The notes below the pieces were generated by a model. The model saw only the letters and a list, made by a program, of their open reading frames with translations. It made no database searches and was not told the DNA's origin. From positions 1 to 64,000 of the forward strand of contig DHGW01000049.1 in the NCBI GenBank assembly GCA_002402965.1: DNA of 64,000 nucleotides. The letters run 5' to 3'. A program made the position numbers and the translations under genes. Positions 42,435-52,544 of this stretch are shown one piece after another. Source of the DNA: Bacteroidales bacterium UBA4788 (lineage in GTDB: Bacteria; Bacteroidota; Bacteroidia; Bacteroidales; VadinHA17). How positions within the stretch are numbered: position 1 is the stretch's first letter; the number at the start of each line of letters is the position of its first letter.

Positions 42435-45400
42435 TTATTGCTTTACAATTTTCAGGTTTATGCTCCTGGATTCCCGGGTGAGACGGAGAGTATATACCCC
42501 GGCAGCGAGATGGCGGCAGTTGAAAGGTATCCTGTTATTTCCAGGTGATAGCTCTGCTTCGAATCGCATTACGACCCTTCCTCCAGTATCAATGAGCTCG
42601 ACGGTGGCACGGTCACTGCCCTCATAATCGAGTTCGAGGGTGAAGCTCTCCCTGAATGGGTTGGGATGTACGGTCACTTTCCCTTCTGTTATGTCAGTCC
42701 CGGTGCCTGACAGCACGAATGAGACCATCGCCGTATCATTGCCTGCATATCCATCTTCGGGAAGGCGGTTGAAGATATAAATCCGGTTCAGTACGTCTTT
42801 CTGAAGGCTTATCTTCTGAGAGAAGGCTACATCAATCGTGTCTCCCGGGTCGATCTTTCTGTAGAAGGTCTCATTGACCAGATCACCTTCATTAACCTTA
42901 TATGCCAGGGGGAAGCTGGTGAGGGCGTTCCTGCCGAAGTTAATCACTCTGCCTTTTACCGTAACGTCTGTAAGCAACGTTGTGACCTGCGGGGTGTATA
43001 CCGAATCTATGTGCAGGTCAGCTTCGAGGAAGGCTATATCGGGGAAGGTCACCTGGTCAAGCCATGCTGCATCCATACCTCCGGAAAGAGAGACATCCTT
43101 GGCATAGGCCCATTCAAGCAGGTGAACGCCAGGCTTGAGCACCTTTTTCCTCAGCGCCCACGGTGTGTCACCGGATATCTGCATGTCAACCACACTGTCA
43201 ACCCTGAAGGTGAGCTGGTCATAGATGGGTTCCGAGGAGACCCTGACATAGAAAGAGAGGGTGTCGGTCACAGGGTTATTGACATAAACCGAAAGGACTG
43301 ACTCCGTCTTGTCAGGGATAGCAGCGGATCTCGCTGAATTGACATTTTCATATGACGATGAGGAGGTAATTATCCATGGATAGTCACCCTTCTGTATCCA
43401 CGGGAAGACGTCGAACCGGTTGTATTCCCACGTCTCCCGTGTCTTACCGGTGCTGAGTGACCACCTGCCCGAGGCCTTATATTGTCCGCAGACGAAGCTG
43501 ACATCATACGGGATCACCCTGCCTGATCCGGTAAGGATTGAAATTGAAGTTTTGAAGTAAATATCCTTTTCCTCGCCAGGCATCAGGGTATCGGTAGCCA
43601 GTTGCGGCTCCTCCACATTGAGCCAGGTTCCAGCCGGAGTTACAGTCACTGTGCCGCTGGCAGCAGAAGAACCTTCATTTTTGACCCTGATCCTCAGATG
43701 GAGAGTCTCGCCGGGATCCGGAAGGAAGTTCGAGTTGCCCAGTGAGGAGTCGTCATGCAGAGATGACACTATTTTCAGAACCGGGGCACGGAGGGTCATA
43801 TCGATGCCGAACCTGTACTCATTATCGTTGTCTTTCACGATCAGCAGCAGAGATGCAAGTTCGCCATCCTCCACCTTGTCCGAGACGGTGAAGGTGAACT
43901 TCCCTGAGATGGTTCGTGATTCACCCGGCAAGAGAATACCAATGGGTGCCGTATTTGCCCCAACGGTAATCATGCCTGAGGCTACTGTGATCTGTGCGGT
44001 CAGATCAGCGGTGCTGACCTGGCCGATGTTCTTCAACGTGACCTTCAGGTTAATGGATTCGCCGTAATCGGGAATACCGTCTCCGTTGCCTGCAGAGTCA
44101 TCGAACACTATATTCCCCGCTGTCACAAAGGGCTCAGAGACATTTCCGAAGTGGATGGTTTTATAGAACGGCAGCATATTCTGCCCGGTGACAATGAGGA
44201 GACAGGAGTCCTTCACGCCGGAAGGAATTGTCAGTGAGACATTTCCTGATGGACTGAGGTGGCTGGCGTCCCAGAGCGTATCAAAATCGGAGAGAGCAGC
44301 GTAAGCAAAGGGTTTCGCGAAGAAGCTTAGTGATGTCAGAGCTCCCGGAACCTTGTCAGGCAGGTCTATTTTAAAGGTATCTGGTCTGCCTATCACGGGA
44401 GAGAGGGAAGGATCACCCAGCAGGATGTAGGTTTCCCAGTAGTATTTTTTTCGTGGACTGGTACTGGCTGATACAGACATGTTACCAGAAAAGTTAATCT
44501 GCCCCATGGTGTGAAACCACTCCCCCGGAGGCTCATAATGTGTATGAAAAAGTCTGTCAAAAGCTCCTGCTCCGGTCGCTTCCCAGGTGAGATCAGGTCC
44601 GGGTGTTCCAGGCCCCACGGACCAGAAGAAGTCATCGCTCCAGTAGGAGTCGTTTGTGCAGCCGATAAAGCCTATTGCACCCTTTTCCGGGGTGGCAACC
44701 ATAGTGGTGCCGAAGCAGGATGCGACATTAATCTGGGCAGTGCGGCATGCGTTGGCAATAATCAACGGGTATTCATTCTTATTAACCAGGTCTTTGACCA
44801 TTGAAGATTTGAAAACCGGATCACTGAATCCCGTTGCCTCTCCATGACCGGTATAGTTCAGGAAGCTGAGGCCCTGATTGAAGACGGTCTTAAGTGAATC
44901 ATCTTTCAGTGGTGAATCCGGATAGAGCCACCTGATGGCATTGAGTGAGGTGTCCTGTCCGAGGTAGTTGTTGAAGAGGTAAGATATCTGGCCGTTCATA
45001 TAAAGCTCGAACCCGGGAGCGTTGCCGGCCGTTGCCAGGGCTCCGGACCAGAAATCGTTTTCCGGTGCGTACGTGAATGTCTCGTAATCAATTATCTTCT
45101 TTACCATGCCCTTCAGCTGGGTGGTGTCAATTGCAGGCAGCCTTCCGATGAAGAGTTCAGGTATGTAATCGCCCTCTCCGTCAAACTCACCGTAGTACAG
45201 GTCGGAGACATTTAAAGTTCCGCGTGAAGTGGGTATAACGTCCGGACCACCTGCTATAAGCAGGTAGTTTACAGGTACTCCCCGTGCCTGCAGGTTGAAA
45301 TAGAGGTCGGATATCCTCTTTTTCAAGTCTTTGTAAACTGTATCTGCCGGTCCCGCTCCCTTGAAGATCACCGTTGTCTCAATGCCCTTCAGCATCTTCC

Positions 45401-46172
45401 ACCGGATCAGCGGGGTCAGATGCTTTTTGAAGAGTGAATCAGTCACAACAATCATGTGCACCGGGCGGTCAGCATATCCGGGCACATATGAATCCGAAGC
45501 ATAACCACCCTTGTTGAACTCCAGGTCGACCTCCTCTTCCCCCTTTGTGGCGGAGGGTTCAAACCGTATATTGAGTTTCATTGATGTTATCAGGTCCACA
45601 TATCTTCCCTTCGGGTTGTAGAAGGCAGGATAGACTGCGATGTTGGCTATCCTTCGTCCTCTGAAGATTCCTGCATGGGTGATCGTGACAGTGTCATGCA
45701 TGAGGATACCATCGGCCTCGTATGCCTTTCTGTCCTTGACAGTTACTTTTTCCTCCGGTGGCTCATTCTTTGTCCTGGCAGGCTGGACCGGGAAGATCTC
45801 GGCATCAGGTGCTCCGTGGTCGGCAAACCTGATTCTTTTTGATGATACGCCGGAGAGAGTGACAATCAGGCTCATTCCGTCAGGCACCTCAACCAGCCTG
45901 CTGTAAACAGGCAGCTCAGGCTTGCCTGTCTCATGGGTATGGTGGTGTCCCTGCAGCAGTATCCTGAAGTACCGGCCAGAAGGGTCACTGACAGTCATCA
46001 AACGTGGATCATCGGAACGGTACTGGATATCTGAAGGCTGACGAGATGGCCTGCCGGCGGGAATATCACCCGCAGACCTGCCGGCGTACGCCTGGGACTC
46101 TGCTTCGGGCAGGTTAACCAACATCAAAACCGCCGCCAGCATTATTGCGGTTGCCCACTGATTTACCCTCAT
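42435..46172 (-). CDS. Gingipain-like C25 cysteine protease with type IX secretion domain
   Basis: A 1245-residue secreted protease. A signal peptide (about 1-27) and a prodomain precede the C25 peptidase domain (about 230-590) with the catalytic histidine H443 (NYTGHGEATGF) and cysteine C476 (IIANACRTAQI), as in gingipains. Then follow several immunoglobulin-like repeats (CARDB-type) and a C-terminal type A sorting domain (about 1165-1245; VTVHPNPFRESFTLEL and LAAGVYTLRL) that sends the protein through the type IX secretion system. The start is the ATG at 46172; a TTG seven codons upstream (46193) would be odd. The sorting domain rules out PorU, which lacks it. No other T9SS gene is in the window. 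Confidence 0.92.
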   Translation of the reverse strand: MRVNQWATAIMLAAVLMLVNLPEAESQAYAGRSAGDIPAGRPSRQPSDIQYRSDDPRLMTVSDPSGRYFRILLQGHHHTHETGKPELPVYSRLVEVPDGMSLIVTLSGVSSKRIRFADHGAPDAEIFPVQPARTKNEPPEEKVTVKDRKAYEADGILMHDTVTITHAGIFRGRRIANIAVYPAFYNPKGRYVDLITSMKLNIRFEPSATKGEEEVDLEFNKGGYASDSYVPGYADRPVHMIVVTDSLFKKHLTPLIRWKMLKGIETTVIFKGAGPADTVYKDLKKRISDLYFNLQARGVPVNYLLIAGGPDVIPTSRGTLNVSDLYYGEFDGEGDYIPELFIGRLPAIDTTQLKGMVKKIIDYETFTYAPENDFWSGALATAGNAPGFELYMNGQISYLFNNYLGQDTSLNAIRWLYPDSPLKDDSLKTVFNQGLSFLNYTGHGEATGFSDPVFKSSMVKDLVNKNEYPLIIANACRTAQINVASCFGTTMVATPEKGAIGFIGCTNDSYWSDDFFWSVGPGTPGPDLTWEATGAGAFDRLFHTHYEPPGEWFHTMGQINFSGNMSVSASTSPRKKYYWETYILLGDPSLSPVIGRPDTFKIDLPDKVPGALTSLSFFAKPFAYAALSDFDTLWDASHLSPSGNVSLTIPSGVKDSCLLIVTGQNMLPFYKTIHFGNVSEPFVTAGNIVFDDSAGNGDGIPDYGESINLKVTLKNIGQVSTADLTAQITVASGMITVGANTAPIGILLPGESRTISGKFTFTVSDKVEDGELASLLLIVKDNDNEYRFGIDMTLRAPVLKIVSSLHDDSSLGNSNFLPDPGETLHLRIRVKNEGSSAASGTVTVTPAGTWLNVEEPQLATDTLMPGEEKDIYFKTSISILTGSGRVIPYDVSFVCGQYKASGRWSLSTGKTRETWEYNRFDVFPWIQKGDYPWIITSSSSYENVNSARSAAIPDKTESVLSVYVNNPVTDTLSFYVRVSSEPIYDQLTFRVDSVVDMQISGDTPWALRKKVLKPGVHLLEWAYAKDVSLSGGMDAAWLDQVTFPDIAFLEADLHIDSVYTPQVTTLLTDVTVKGRVINFGRNALTSFPLAYKVNEGDLVNETFYRKIDPGDTIDVAFSQKISLQKDVLNRIYIFNRLPEDGYAGNDTAMVSFVLSGTGTDITEGKVTVHPNPFRESFTLELDYEGSDRATVELIDTGGRVVMRFEAELSPGNNRIPFNCRHLAAGVYTLRLTRESRSINLKIVKQ

Positions 46173-46295
46173 AACCTGAATATGCGAAGCCAAGATAACT
46201 AAAATTACTTCAATTTATATGCCGGATGCTCTTCCTGCCGTTATATAAATTGAATTTGTATATTTAACCATTAATCCAGGGAGATTGTTCAGGGT

Positions 46296-49200
46296 ATGAA
46301 GAAGGGGCTTCAGCTTTTAATATGCCTTTTATTTTATTCATTGTCAATAAATTCGCAGATCAACAGGCATGGTACGCCGATGATCAGCTGGTTTGATGCT
46401 GCTGAAACCCCCGGTGAGCTCACAAACCTGAGTATTACAATGGATGGCAGGGGTGTAATGTACTTTGGCAATGAGGGCGGAGGAATCCTGACCTATAACG
46501 GCAGCTCCTGGAACCTGATACGTACCCCCGGTACCGGCAGGATTACTGCCCTTGCCACTGATACCCGCGGGGTAGTCTTTGCAGGGGGCGAGAACGACTT
46601 TGGTTTTCTTCAGCCTGATCTGTCAGGAAGGCTGACTTGGTGTTCCCTTAAGGGAATGATAAGCGACTCCGTTGCTGCAGCGGGCACAGGTTCCATTATG
46701 TCAATAGCGGCTGACAGCAATGTCGTATGTCTGACTGATGGGAAAAAGATATACACACTGGTAACGGGCAGCGACTCCGTCCAGGTGATCGATATGGAAA
46801 GCGGATACGGCATAAGTGCCGTTTCAAGCCTCGTTGCCTTTGACAAGAGAATCATCATTGCAGATAACAGGGAGGGTCTCTTTGCATACAGTGAAGGCAA
46901 GATAAGCCGTATTCCTGAAAGAGAGAAGACCAAAAACACACGGTTTGTAAAAATTGTGCCATATGACAGGGATAACCTGCTCATCGCAGCTGCAGGTAAG
47001 GGTCTGATGCTGTTCAATGTCAGGACCGGTGTGCTCAATAATAACTTTACGGACAGGAGAGCAGATGCCATCCTGAGGAATGGGACCCTGACAGACCTGG
47101 TCATTCTTCCCGGCAATATGATTGCCGCAGGCCTTGAAGACAGGGGAGGGGTATACATTTTCAGCCATGAGGGGACACTTCTGCAGCACATATCTGAGAG
47201 GACGACCTCACTCAGGGAATCGTCCGTAACGTCTATGTACTGCGACCATTCCTCCAACTCCCAGCTCTGGTTCTGCACCAGGGGATTTATAAACATGGCC
47301 TATGTGTCACTTCCGGCAGGTGAGTTCGGAAACGCTGCCGGACTAACGTCAGGTGCAGGCTCTGTCATCGGATTTGCCGATTCAGTATTTGTCGGCGCAA
47401 ATGACGGCCTCTATAAGAACCATGCTGACAAATCGGGTGTGATGTGTTTCAGAAGGGTCAGGAATCAAGGCTCAAGGGTAAACGACATAATAACATGCGA
47501 TCTGTCTGACGGGAAGGTCCTTATCGCAGCCACGCCCAACGGTCTTCTTCAGGTTGACGCCGAAGGAGATGCAACCCGTTTCCTCAGCCGTATTGCTCTG
47601 ACAACCATCAGAACTGACCGGGAAAATCCCTCAAGCATGATTGCAGGATCGGATGACGGAACAATCAGAACCCTGTGGTATGATGATTACGAGTGGCTGG
47701 TCAGCAACACCCTCAGAGGAAGTGTTGCCGGTACTGTTAAGGATATTGAACAGTCGGCACCGGGAGAGTGGTGGATAGTTACGGCTGCCCCCTCGTCACT
47801 GATTCGCATGCATTGTGAAGCAAATGATACAACATTCATCAGGTATGGAAGAGAGAAGGGTTTACTGTGTGACACAATCAACAGCCTTTCAGTCATTAAC
47901 GACAGGCTTTACCTGGGTACAGGAAAGGGTATCTATCGCTATAACCGGCAGGATGATTCATATGAGAAGGACCATGACCTTGCCGGTGCCAACTTTGACA
48001 ATGCCAGTGTAAGCATACTCTTTGGCACACCTGAAGGTGAGACAGTTCTTTCGGGATTTGATACCCGAAATTTCGATGCACTGGTCACAACGACGCGCCA
48101 GGGGCAGATCGTTTTCAGGCGGCAGTTCGATTTCCTGCCGGATATTGCCACCCAATGCATGGCATGGATTGACGGATCAATCTGGCTTGCCAAGGGGCGA
48201 AGCCTCTTCGTCCTTGACAAGTCGAAGCTCGCTTTCAGATACGGAACCTTCAAAACAATCTTTACGAGGATCACCTCGGGGAATAACGTACTGATGGACG
48301 GCACATTCTACACTGATACCCCGGAAGGAATCAGGGTTCCCACGGCTACTCAGCCGGACAAGCCACTGGTCAGGCTCATGCACCGTAACAACGATATTAC
48401 TTTCAGATGGTCCACCACTTCATATGTGGGTGAGAGAAAGACTGAATACAAGTACAAGCTTGAAGGTTATGATGGTGATTGGTCAGGCTGGGAGGGCCGG
48501 ACCTCCAGGGATTATACCAATTTGCCGGCAGGGAATTATGTCTTTCTGCTGAAAGCCAGGACCATCACCGGCCTTGAAGATGAGGATCTGAGGTATGCAT
48601 TTACCATTTGGAAGCCATGGTATGTTTCGTTGATTGCACGACTGCTTTACGCAGCCCTGGCAGTCTGGCTGCTATACAGGCTCATCAGGCTCTATGCCAG
48701 GAGACTGCACATCAGGAACAGGCGGCTCGAAAACCTCCTCAAACAGAGGAACGAGGCCACGGCAAAGGGAAGGGATGAGGTTGCCGGACTTGAGAAGTAT
48801 GCAGGAATTATCCAGCAGGCATTGCAGCCTTCTGACAGCAGACTCAGTGAGGCAATGCCTAACAGTTTCATTCTGAACAGGCCCATGGGTATTGTCAGCG
48901 GTGATTTTTTCTGGATGACGAACAGGGGAGATAAAACCATTCTGGCGGTGGGTGACTGTACCGGACACGGGGTACAGTCAGCCCTGAGAACTGTCATGGC
49001 ACACTCATTTCTGGATGAGATTTGCGCCGGACCGGAAGCTGTCAGCACCTCAGCCGTTTTAAGAGAGTTCCGCAGGAAACTTTCTGAGACATTCGGATCG
49101 CTTACTGAACCAGAGGTAAAACAGGAAGGGATTGATATCTCTGTGCTGGCGATTGACCGTGCAAAGAAAACTGTCGAATACTCTGGAGCTGCATCTCAAT

Positions 49201-49607
49201 GCTTCAGGGTCAGAGAGATGAGCGACCAGGAACTTGCCAGGTGGGAAAACGGTGAGTTCAAACCCAATGAGGGAACACTTGTCATTGGCAAACACCTGCT
49301 TGAGACAGTCTACGGAGACAGAATACCTCTGGGGATGCACCTCGATGGTGTTCATGAGTTTACCCAGCACACCTGGAAGCTTGAAAGGGAGTCGTCATAC
49401 TATCTCTTTACGGATGGCTACTCCGATCAGTTCAACGGAGTCACAGGAAGAAAATTTCTTAAGAAGAACCTGAGGAAACTGATACTGGATATAAGGAACT
49501 TCCCGATGAGCAAGCAGAAGGAGATTCTGGTGGAACGTCTCGGGAGCTGGATGGGCAAATCTCCCCAAACCGATGACATATTGGTTGTCGGGTTAAAGAT
49601 TGAGTAA
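46296..49607 (+). CDS. Periplasmic propeller sensor with SpoIIE-type phosphatase output
   Basis: A 1103-residue signalling protein: signal peptide (about 1-21), two beta-propellers of the Reg_prop type (about 25-690), a Y_Y_Y domain (about 695-765; YKYKLEGYDGDWSGWEG), one membrane helix (about 775-797), a coiled coil (about 800-840) and a cytosolic PP2C/SpoIIE phosphatase (about 850-1103; IVSGDFFWM and DCTGHGVQSAL near 866 and 887, DDILVVGLKI at the end). It would bind a periplasmic ligand, often a glycan, and dephosphorylate a partner protein, probably an anti-anti-sigma factor. It is divergent from the C25 protease gene. TATATTTA at 46259-46266 (one mismatch) may be the promoter. Confidence 0.92.
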   Translation: MKKGLQLLICLLFYSLSINSQINRHGTPMISWFDAAETPGELTNLSITMDGRGVMYFGNEGGGILTYNGSSWNLIRTPGTGRITALATDTRGVVFAGGENDFGFLQPDLSGRLTWCSLKGMISDSVAAAGTGSIMSIAADSNVVCLTDGKKIYTLVTGSDSVQVIDMESGYGISAVSSLVAFDKRIIIADNREGLFAYSEGKISRIPEREKTKNTRFVKIVPYDRDNLLIAAAGKGLMLFNVRTGVLNNNFTDRRADAILRNGTLTDLVILPGNMIAAGLEDRGGVYIFSHEGTLLQHISERTTSLRESSVTSMYCDHSSNSQLWFCTRGFINMAYVSLPAGEFGNAAGLTSGAGSVIGFADSVFVGANDGLYKNHADKSGVMCFRRVRNQGSRVNDIITCDLSDGKVLIAATPNGLLQVDAEGDATRFLSRIALTTIRTDRENPSSMIAGSDDGTIRTLWYDDYEWLVSNTLRGSVAGTVKDIEQSAPGEWWIVTAAPSSLIRMHCEANDTTFIRYGREKGLLCDTINSLSVINDRLYLGTGKGIYRYNRQDDSYEKDHDLAGANFDNASVSILFGTPEGETVLSGFDTRNFDALVTTTRQGQIVFRRQFDFLPDIATQCMAWIDGSIWLAKGRSLFVLDKSKLAFRYGTFKTIFTRITSGNNVLMDGTFYTDTPEGIRVPTATQPDKPLVRLMHRNNDITFRWSTTSYVGERKTEYKYKLEGYDGDWSGWEGRTSRDYTNLPAGNYVFLLKARTITGLEDEDLRYAFTIWKPWYVSLIARLLYAALAVWLLYRLIRLYARRLHIRNRRLENLLKQRNEATAKGRDEVAGLEKYAGIIQQALQPSDSRLSEAMPNSFILNRPMGIVSGDFFWMTNRGDKTILAVGDCTGHGVQSALRTVMAHSFLDEICAGPEAVSTSAVLREFRRKLSETFGSLTEPEVKQEGIDISVLAIDRAKKTVEYSGAASQCFRVREMSDQELARWENGEFKPNEGTLVIGKHLLETVYGDRIPLGMHLDGVHEFTQHTWKLERESSYYLFTDGYSDQFNGVTGRKFLKKNLRKLILDIRNFPMSKQKEILVERLGSWMGKSPQTDDILVVGLKIE

Positions 49608-50252
49608 AGGCACAGCTCCGAATTCATTGCTGAGAAGGTAAAAAATCCCGTTTTCATTCGCCTCATAGACTATCAGCCCGCATAGTATAAAATCGCTCAG
49701 AATCTTTTCCGCTCTTCGTGAATTTATTCCTGCCAGCTCACGGAATTCAGCAACGGTGATCCTTTCGTAGCTTCGGAGATGGTTGAGGAGGATGTTTTCA
49801 GTCTCCTCGAATCGCAGCAGAAGTCCGCGCGATTTACCGGTGCGCCTCCACACCTGAAGAATCACCCTGTCAGCCATGAAGTTCTGGTCGTGCTGCCTGA
49901 AGTAAGCCTTCCATCTCCCGTGTTCGTCCTTCGCCCTTACTGGTATTATTTCACTTTTGGGCACCACTACTTCGAGAATATTCTTGCCGTTGATAGTGTG
50001 ATTCATGGTACTGATTGAAACTTCAGGGTCACAGTGAAGGGTGGCGGCAGAATCGATCATATAGTACTCCTCGTCTGACCTGACACCGGCAATAGAACCG
50101 TTGTCCCTGACACCGATGAGCAATTTTCCTCCTGCTGTATTTGAAAATGCAGAGAGTGTTCGGGCAATCTTCTGCGGGTCAGAGATGCAGTACTTGAAAT
50201 CAAGTTTCAACCCCTCACCGCCGGAGATCAGGTTGTGGATATATCGCCCCAT
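49593..50252 (-). CDS. AlbA_2-domain transcriptional regulator-like protein
   Basis: A 219-residue protein. Residues about 12-125 form a Schlafen/AlbA_2 domain (FKYCISDPQKIARTLSAFSNTAGGKLLIGVRDNGSIAGV), which binds nucleic acid; residues about 155-210 form a winged helix (LLNHLRSYERITVAEFRELAGINSRRAEKIL). Many such proteins act as DNA- or RNA-binding regulators, but the target is unknown. Its stop lies 15 bases inside the convergent SpoIIE gene, so the two messages overlap at their 3' ends. Confidence 0.83.
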   Translation of the reverse strand: MGRYIHNLISGGEGLKLDFKYCISDPQKIARTLSAFSNTAGGKLLIGVRDNGSIAGVRSDEEYYMIDSAATLHCDPEVSISTMNHTINGKNILEVVVPKSEIIPVRAKDEHGRWKAYFRQHDQNFMADRVILQVWRRTGKSRGLLLRFEETENILLNHLRSYERITVAEFRELAGINSRRAEKILSDFILCGLIVYEANENGIFYLLSNEFGAVPLLNL

Positions 50253-50418
50253 GTTTGCCTGATTTATTGCTGCGGGACAGCTCCACTAAAATAAGATAAA
50301 ATATTTGTATATTGGCTCATTCACCTTAGGCTGCTGTCAGAAGAATAAAGGTTATTTATCAACATCCGCAGCCGGGGAAAATCAGAAGCAATCAAAACAA
50401 AACGCCAAGACTTAATTT

Positions 50419-51600
50419 ATGAAGCGCAGAACATTTTTCAGATCGGGCCTCGCAGGAGCAGCCGGTATAACCATGTTGGGTACTCCTGCACTGGCCGGGA
50501 ACGGCAACAGTGCTGAGGGTGATATAGTTTACAGAACCCTGGGCAAGACAGGCCTGAAGTTGCCTGTGGTCAGCTTTGGCGTAATGAGGTCTGACAACAA
50601 TTCCCTCGTCAAGGCTGCCTACGAGGCGGGGATGAAGATGTTTGACACCGCCCATGGCTACATGAACGGAAGGAATGAGGAGATGCTTGGGGGATTTTTC
50701 AGCCAGGTTCCCCGCGACTCATTCGTGATTGCGACCAAAGTCAAGCCTGCGGGTGTTGACCGTGCCGGCCTGCCAACGAAGGAGACAACCGCAGCCGGCT
50801 TCATCGAACAGTTCGATCTCAGCCTCACCAGGCTGAAGATGGATTATGTTGATATACTATACATGCATGCGGCTGATACTGTCGAGATGGTCAGACATAA
50901 GGAGATTGTCAATGCAATGCTCGATCTGAAGAAGAAGGGGAGGGTGAGGTTCATCGGCATATCGACGCATAAGAATGAACCACTGGTGATCAACACGATG
51001 GCTGAAGACGGCATCTGGGATGTGGTGCTCGCTTCCTACAATTACCGCCAGACTTACCTGCCTGAGTTGAACAGCGCCATCGACAAGGCAGCATCAGCCG
51101 GAATGGGCATAGTCGGGATGAAGACGCTGGCAGGAGGATGGCTTGACAGGGAGAGAACCCGGCCGGTTAATGTGCAGGCAGCACTCCGCTGGGTCATCTC
51201 AAATCCCAATGTGCATACTACCATTCCCGGGATAACAGCATTTGATCAGCTTGAGACCGACCTGAAAATAATGAAGGATGTTATGCTGACCGATCAGGAT
51301 AAGGCAGAACTCATTGCTGAATCCGACTGCCCCGGGCTTTACTGCAACGCCTGCAGCAACTGCGTGCCGGGCTGTCCGAACAACCTGCCCATACCTGAGC
51401 TGATGAGGGCTTATATGTACGCCTACGGGTACCGTAACGCGGCCATGGCCTCCGAATTGCTCAGTGAGATATCGGTTAAAGCTGATCCGTGCGCCGGTTG
51501 TGAGAGCTGTACTTCCACCTGTGTCAGGGGATTTGATCTCAGGGGGAAGATTGCGGATATTTCAAGGCTTGTGAATGTGCCTTACGATCTACTTGCATAA
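50419..51600 (+). CDS. Tat-exported aldo/keto reductase with two [4Fe-4S] motifs
   Basis: A 393-residue protein with a twin-arginine-like signal (KRRTFFRSGLAGAAG) and an aldo/keto reductase barrel with the full tetrad D76, Y81, K107 and H150. It then carries two ferredoxin-type clusters: C309-x2-C312-x2-C315-x3-C319-P and C358-x2-C361-x2-C364-x3-C368. Standard AKRs use NADPH only; the ferredoxin tail suggests electron exchange with an iron-sulfur partner, possibly in the periplasm. TATATTGG at 50308-50315 (one mismatch to TAnnTTTG) may be the promoter. A DUF6599 gene follows after 14 bases. Confidence 0.9.
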   Translation: MKRRTFFRSGLAGAAGITMLGTPALAGNGNSAEGDIVYRTLGKTGLKLPVVSFGVMRSDNNSLVKAAYEAGMKMFDTAHGYMNGRNEEMLGGFFSQVPRDSFVIATKVKPAGVDRAGLPTKETTAAGFIEQFDLSLTRLKMDYVDILYMHAADTVEMVRHKEIVNAMLDLKKKGRVRFIGISTHKNEPLVINTMAEDGIWDVVLASYNYRQTYLPELNSAIDKAASAGMGIVGMKTLAGGWLDRERTRPVNVQAALRWVISNPNVHTTIPGITAFDQLETDLKIMKDVMLTDQDKAELIAESDCPGLYCNACSNCVPGCPNNLPIPELMRAYMYAYGYRNAAMASELLSEISVKADPCAGCESCTSTCVRGFDLRGKIADISRLVNVPYDLLA

Positions 51601-51614
51601 AAAGTAATAAAATC

Positions 51615-52457
51615 ATGATTAGAAGGTATATTCTTTCGGCTATCCTGCTCACCGTCACAGTTTCTTTCCTGGGCGGGCAGCAGCTCTTCCCGGAGCTGAA
51701 AAAATTCAGGTCCGTCAGTGATTATCCGGTTTATACACCTGATGATCTGTGGAATTATATTAACGGAGCCGCTGATGCCTATCTGGCGTTGGGATTCATT
51801 GACCTGAACATCATGGAATACGTCAGGGGAAAGACCAGCATCAAGGCTGAGCTGTACCGGTTTGGCGATGATTCCAGGGCATTCGGGATCTATTCCATGG
51901 AACGTTCACCAGGTTATAATTTCATACCGGCAGGAGTGCAGGGATACAATGAGGAGGGAGTGGTTCACTTCTACAAAGACAGATACTATGTCAAGATTAT
52001 GAGCAACTCGCGTTCGAAGAAGGTGAATGCCTCCATGCTTGAGCTTGGCGGCCTTATCTCGTCGCGGATAGAGGGCAGCACGGAATTCCCGGCTCTACTG
52101 AAACTTTTTCCTGCTGAGGGATTGCTGAAAAATCAGGAGACCTATCTCCTTGAGAGCATCCTGGGACACGAGTTTCTCAGGGGCGCTTTCAGGGCTTCAT
52201 ATGAGATTGAAGGTGACCGGTTTGACATCTACCTGTTCAACCGTGACGATCCGGCTGAAACGGCAGTGATGGCAGAAAGGCTTGCCGGCGATGCATGGTC
52301 ACCTAATGAGGAAGTATTCAAATATGCTTTTGAGGACGGCTACAATGGTGTTCTTCATATTGCAAGGAATGGAGGGAGGCTGGTCCTGGTGAGCGGCCTG
52401 AGTTTTGAAAAGAGTGACCTGGCCGAGCGATACATCACGAAGATGATTGATCGTTGA
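51615..52457 (+). CDS. DUF6599 family protein
   Basis: A 280-residue exported protein with a signal peptide (about 1-22). The mature part starts with the DUF6599 pattern FPELKKFRSVSDYPVYTPDDLWNYINGAADAYLALGF, then ELYRFGDDSRAFGIYSMER and RYYVKIMSNSRSKKV. Function unknown. It is 14 bases after the aldo/keto reductase gene and shares its transcript, which ends at the terminator at 52493. Confidence 0.82.
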   Translation: MIRRYILSAILLTVTVSFLGGQQLFPELKKFRSVSDYPVYTPDDLWNYINGAADAYLALGFIDLNIMEYVRGKTSIKAELYRFGDDSRAFGIYSMERSPGYNFIPAGVQGYNEEGVVHFYKDRYYVKIMSNSRSKKVNASMLELGGLISSRIEGSTEFPALLKLFPAEGLLKNQETYLLESILGHEFLRGAFRASYEIEGDRFDIYLFNRDDPAETAVMAERLAGDAWSPNEEVFKYAFEDGYNGVLHIARNGGRLVLVSGLSFEKSDLAERYITKMIDR

Positions 52458-52492
52458 CATCCTGCGCCGGCAGACTAATAACAGCAGCAGAT

Positions 52493-52527
52493 AAAAAAAG
52501 GTGTCCCTTGAGAGACACCTTTTTTTT
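52493..52527. terminator. Bidirectional intrinsic terminator
   Basis: AAGGTGTC/GACACCTT forms an 8-base stem with an 8-base loop, flanked by seven A residues on the left and eight T residues on the right. It can end transcription both of the plus-strand DUF6599 gene and of the minus-strand tonB gene (52545-53321). Confidence 0.88.
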
Positions 52528-52544
52528 AATCTGTTCAGTTCCGC

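Noticed and set aside
42435..46172. PorU sortase of the type IX system
   Set aside because: The protein has a type A C-terminal sorting domain, so it is a cargo protease; PorU lacks such a domain.
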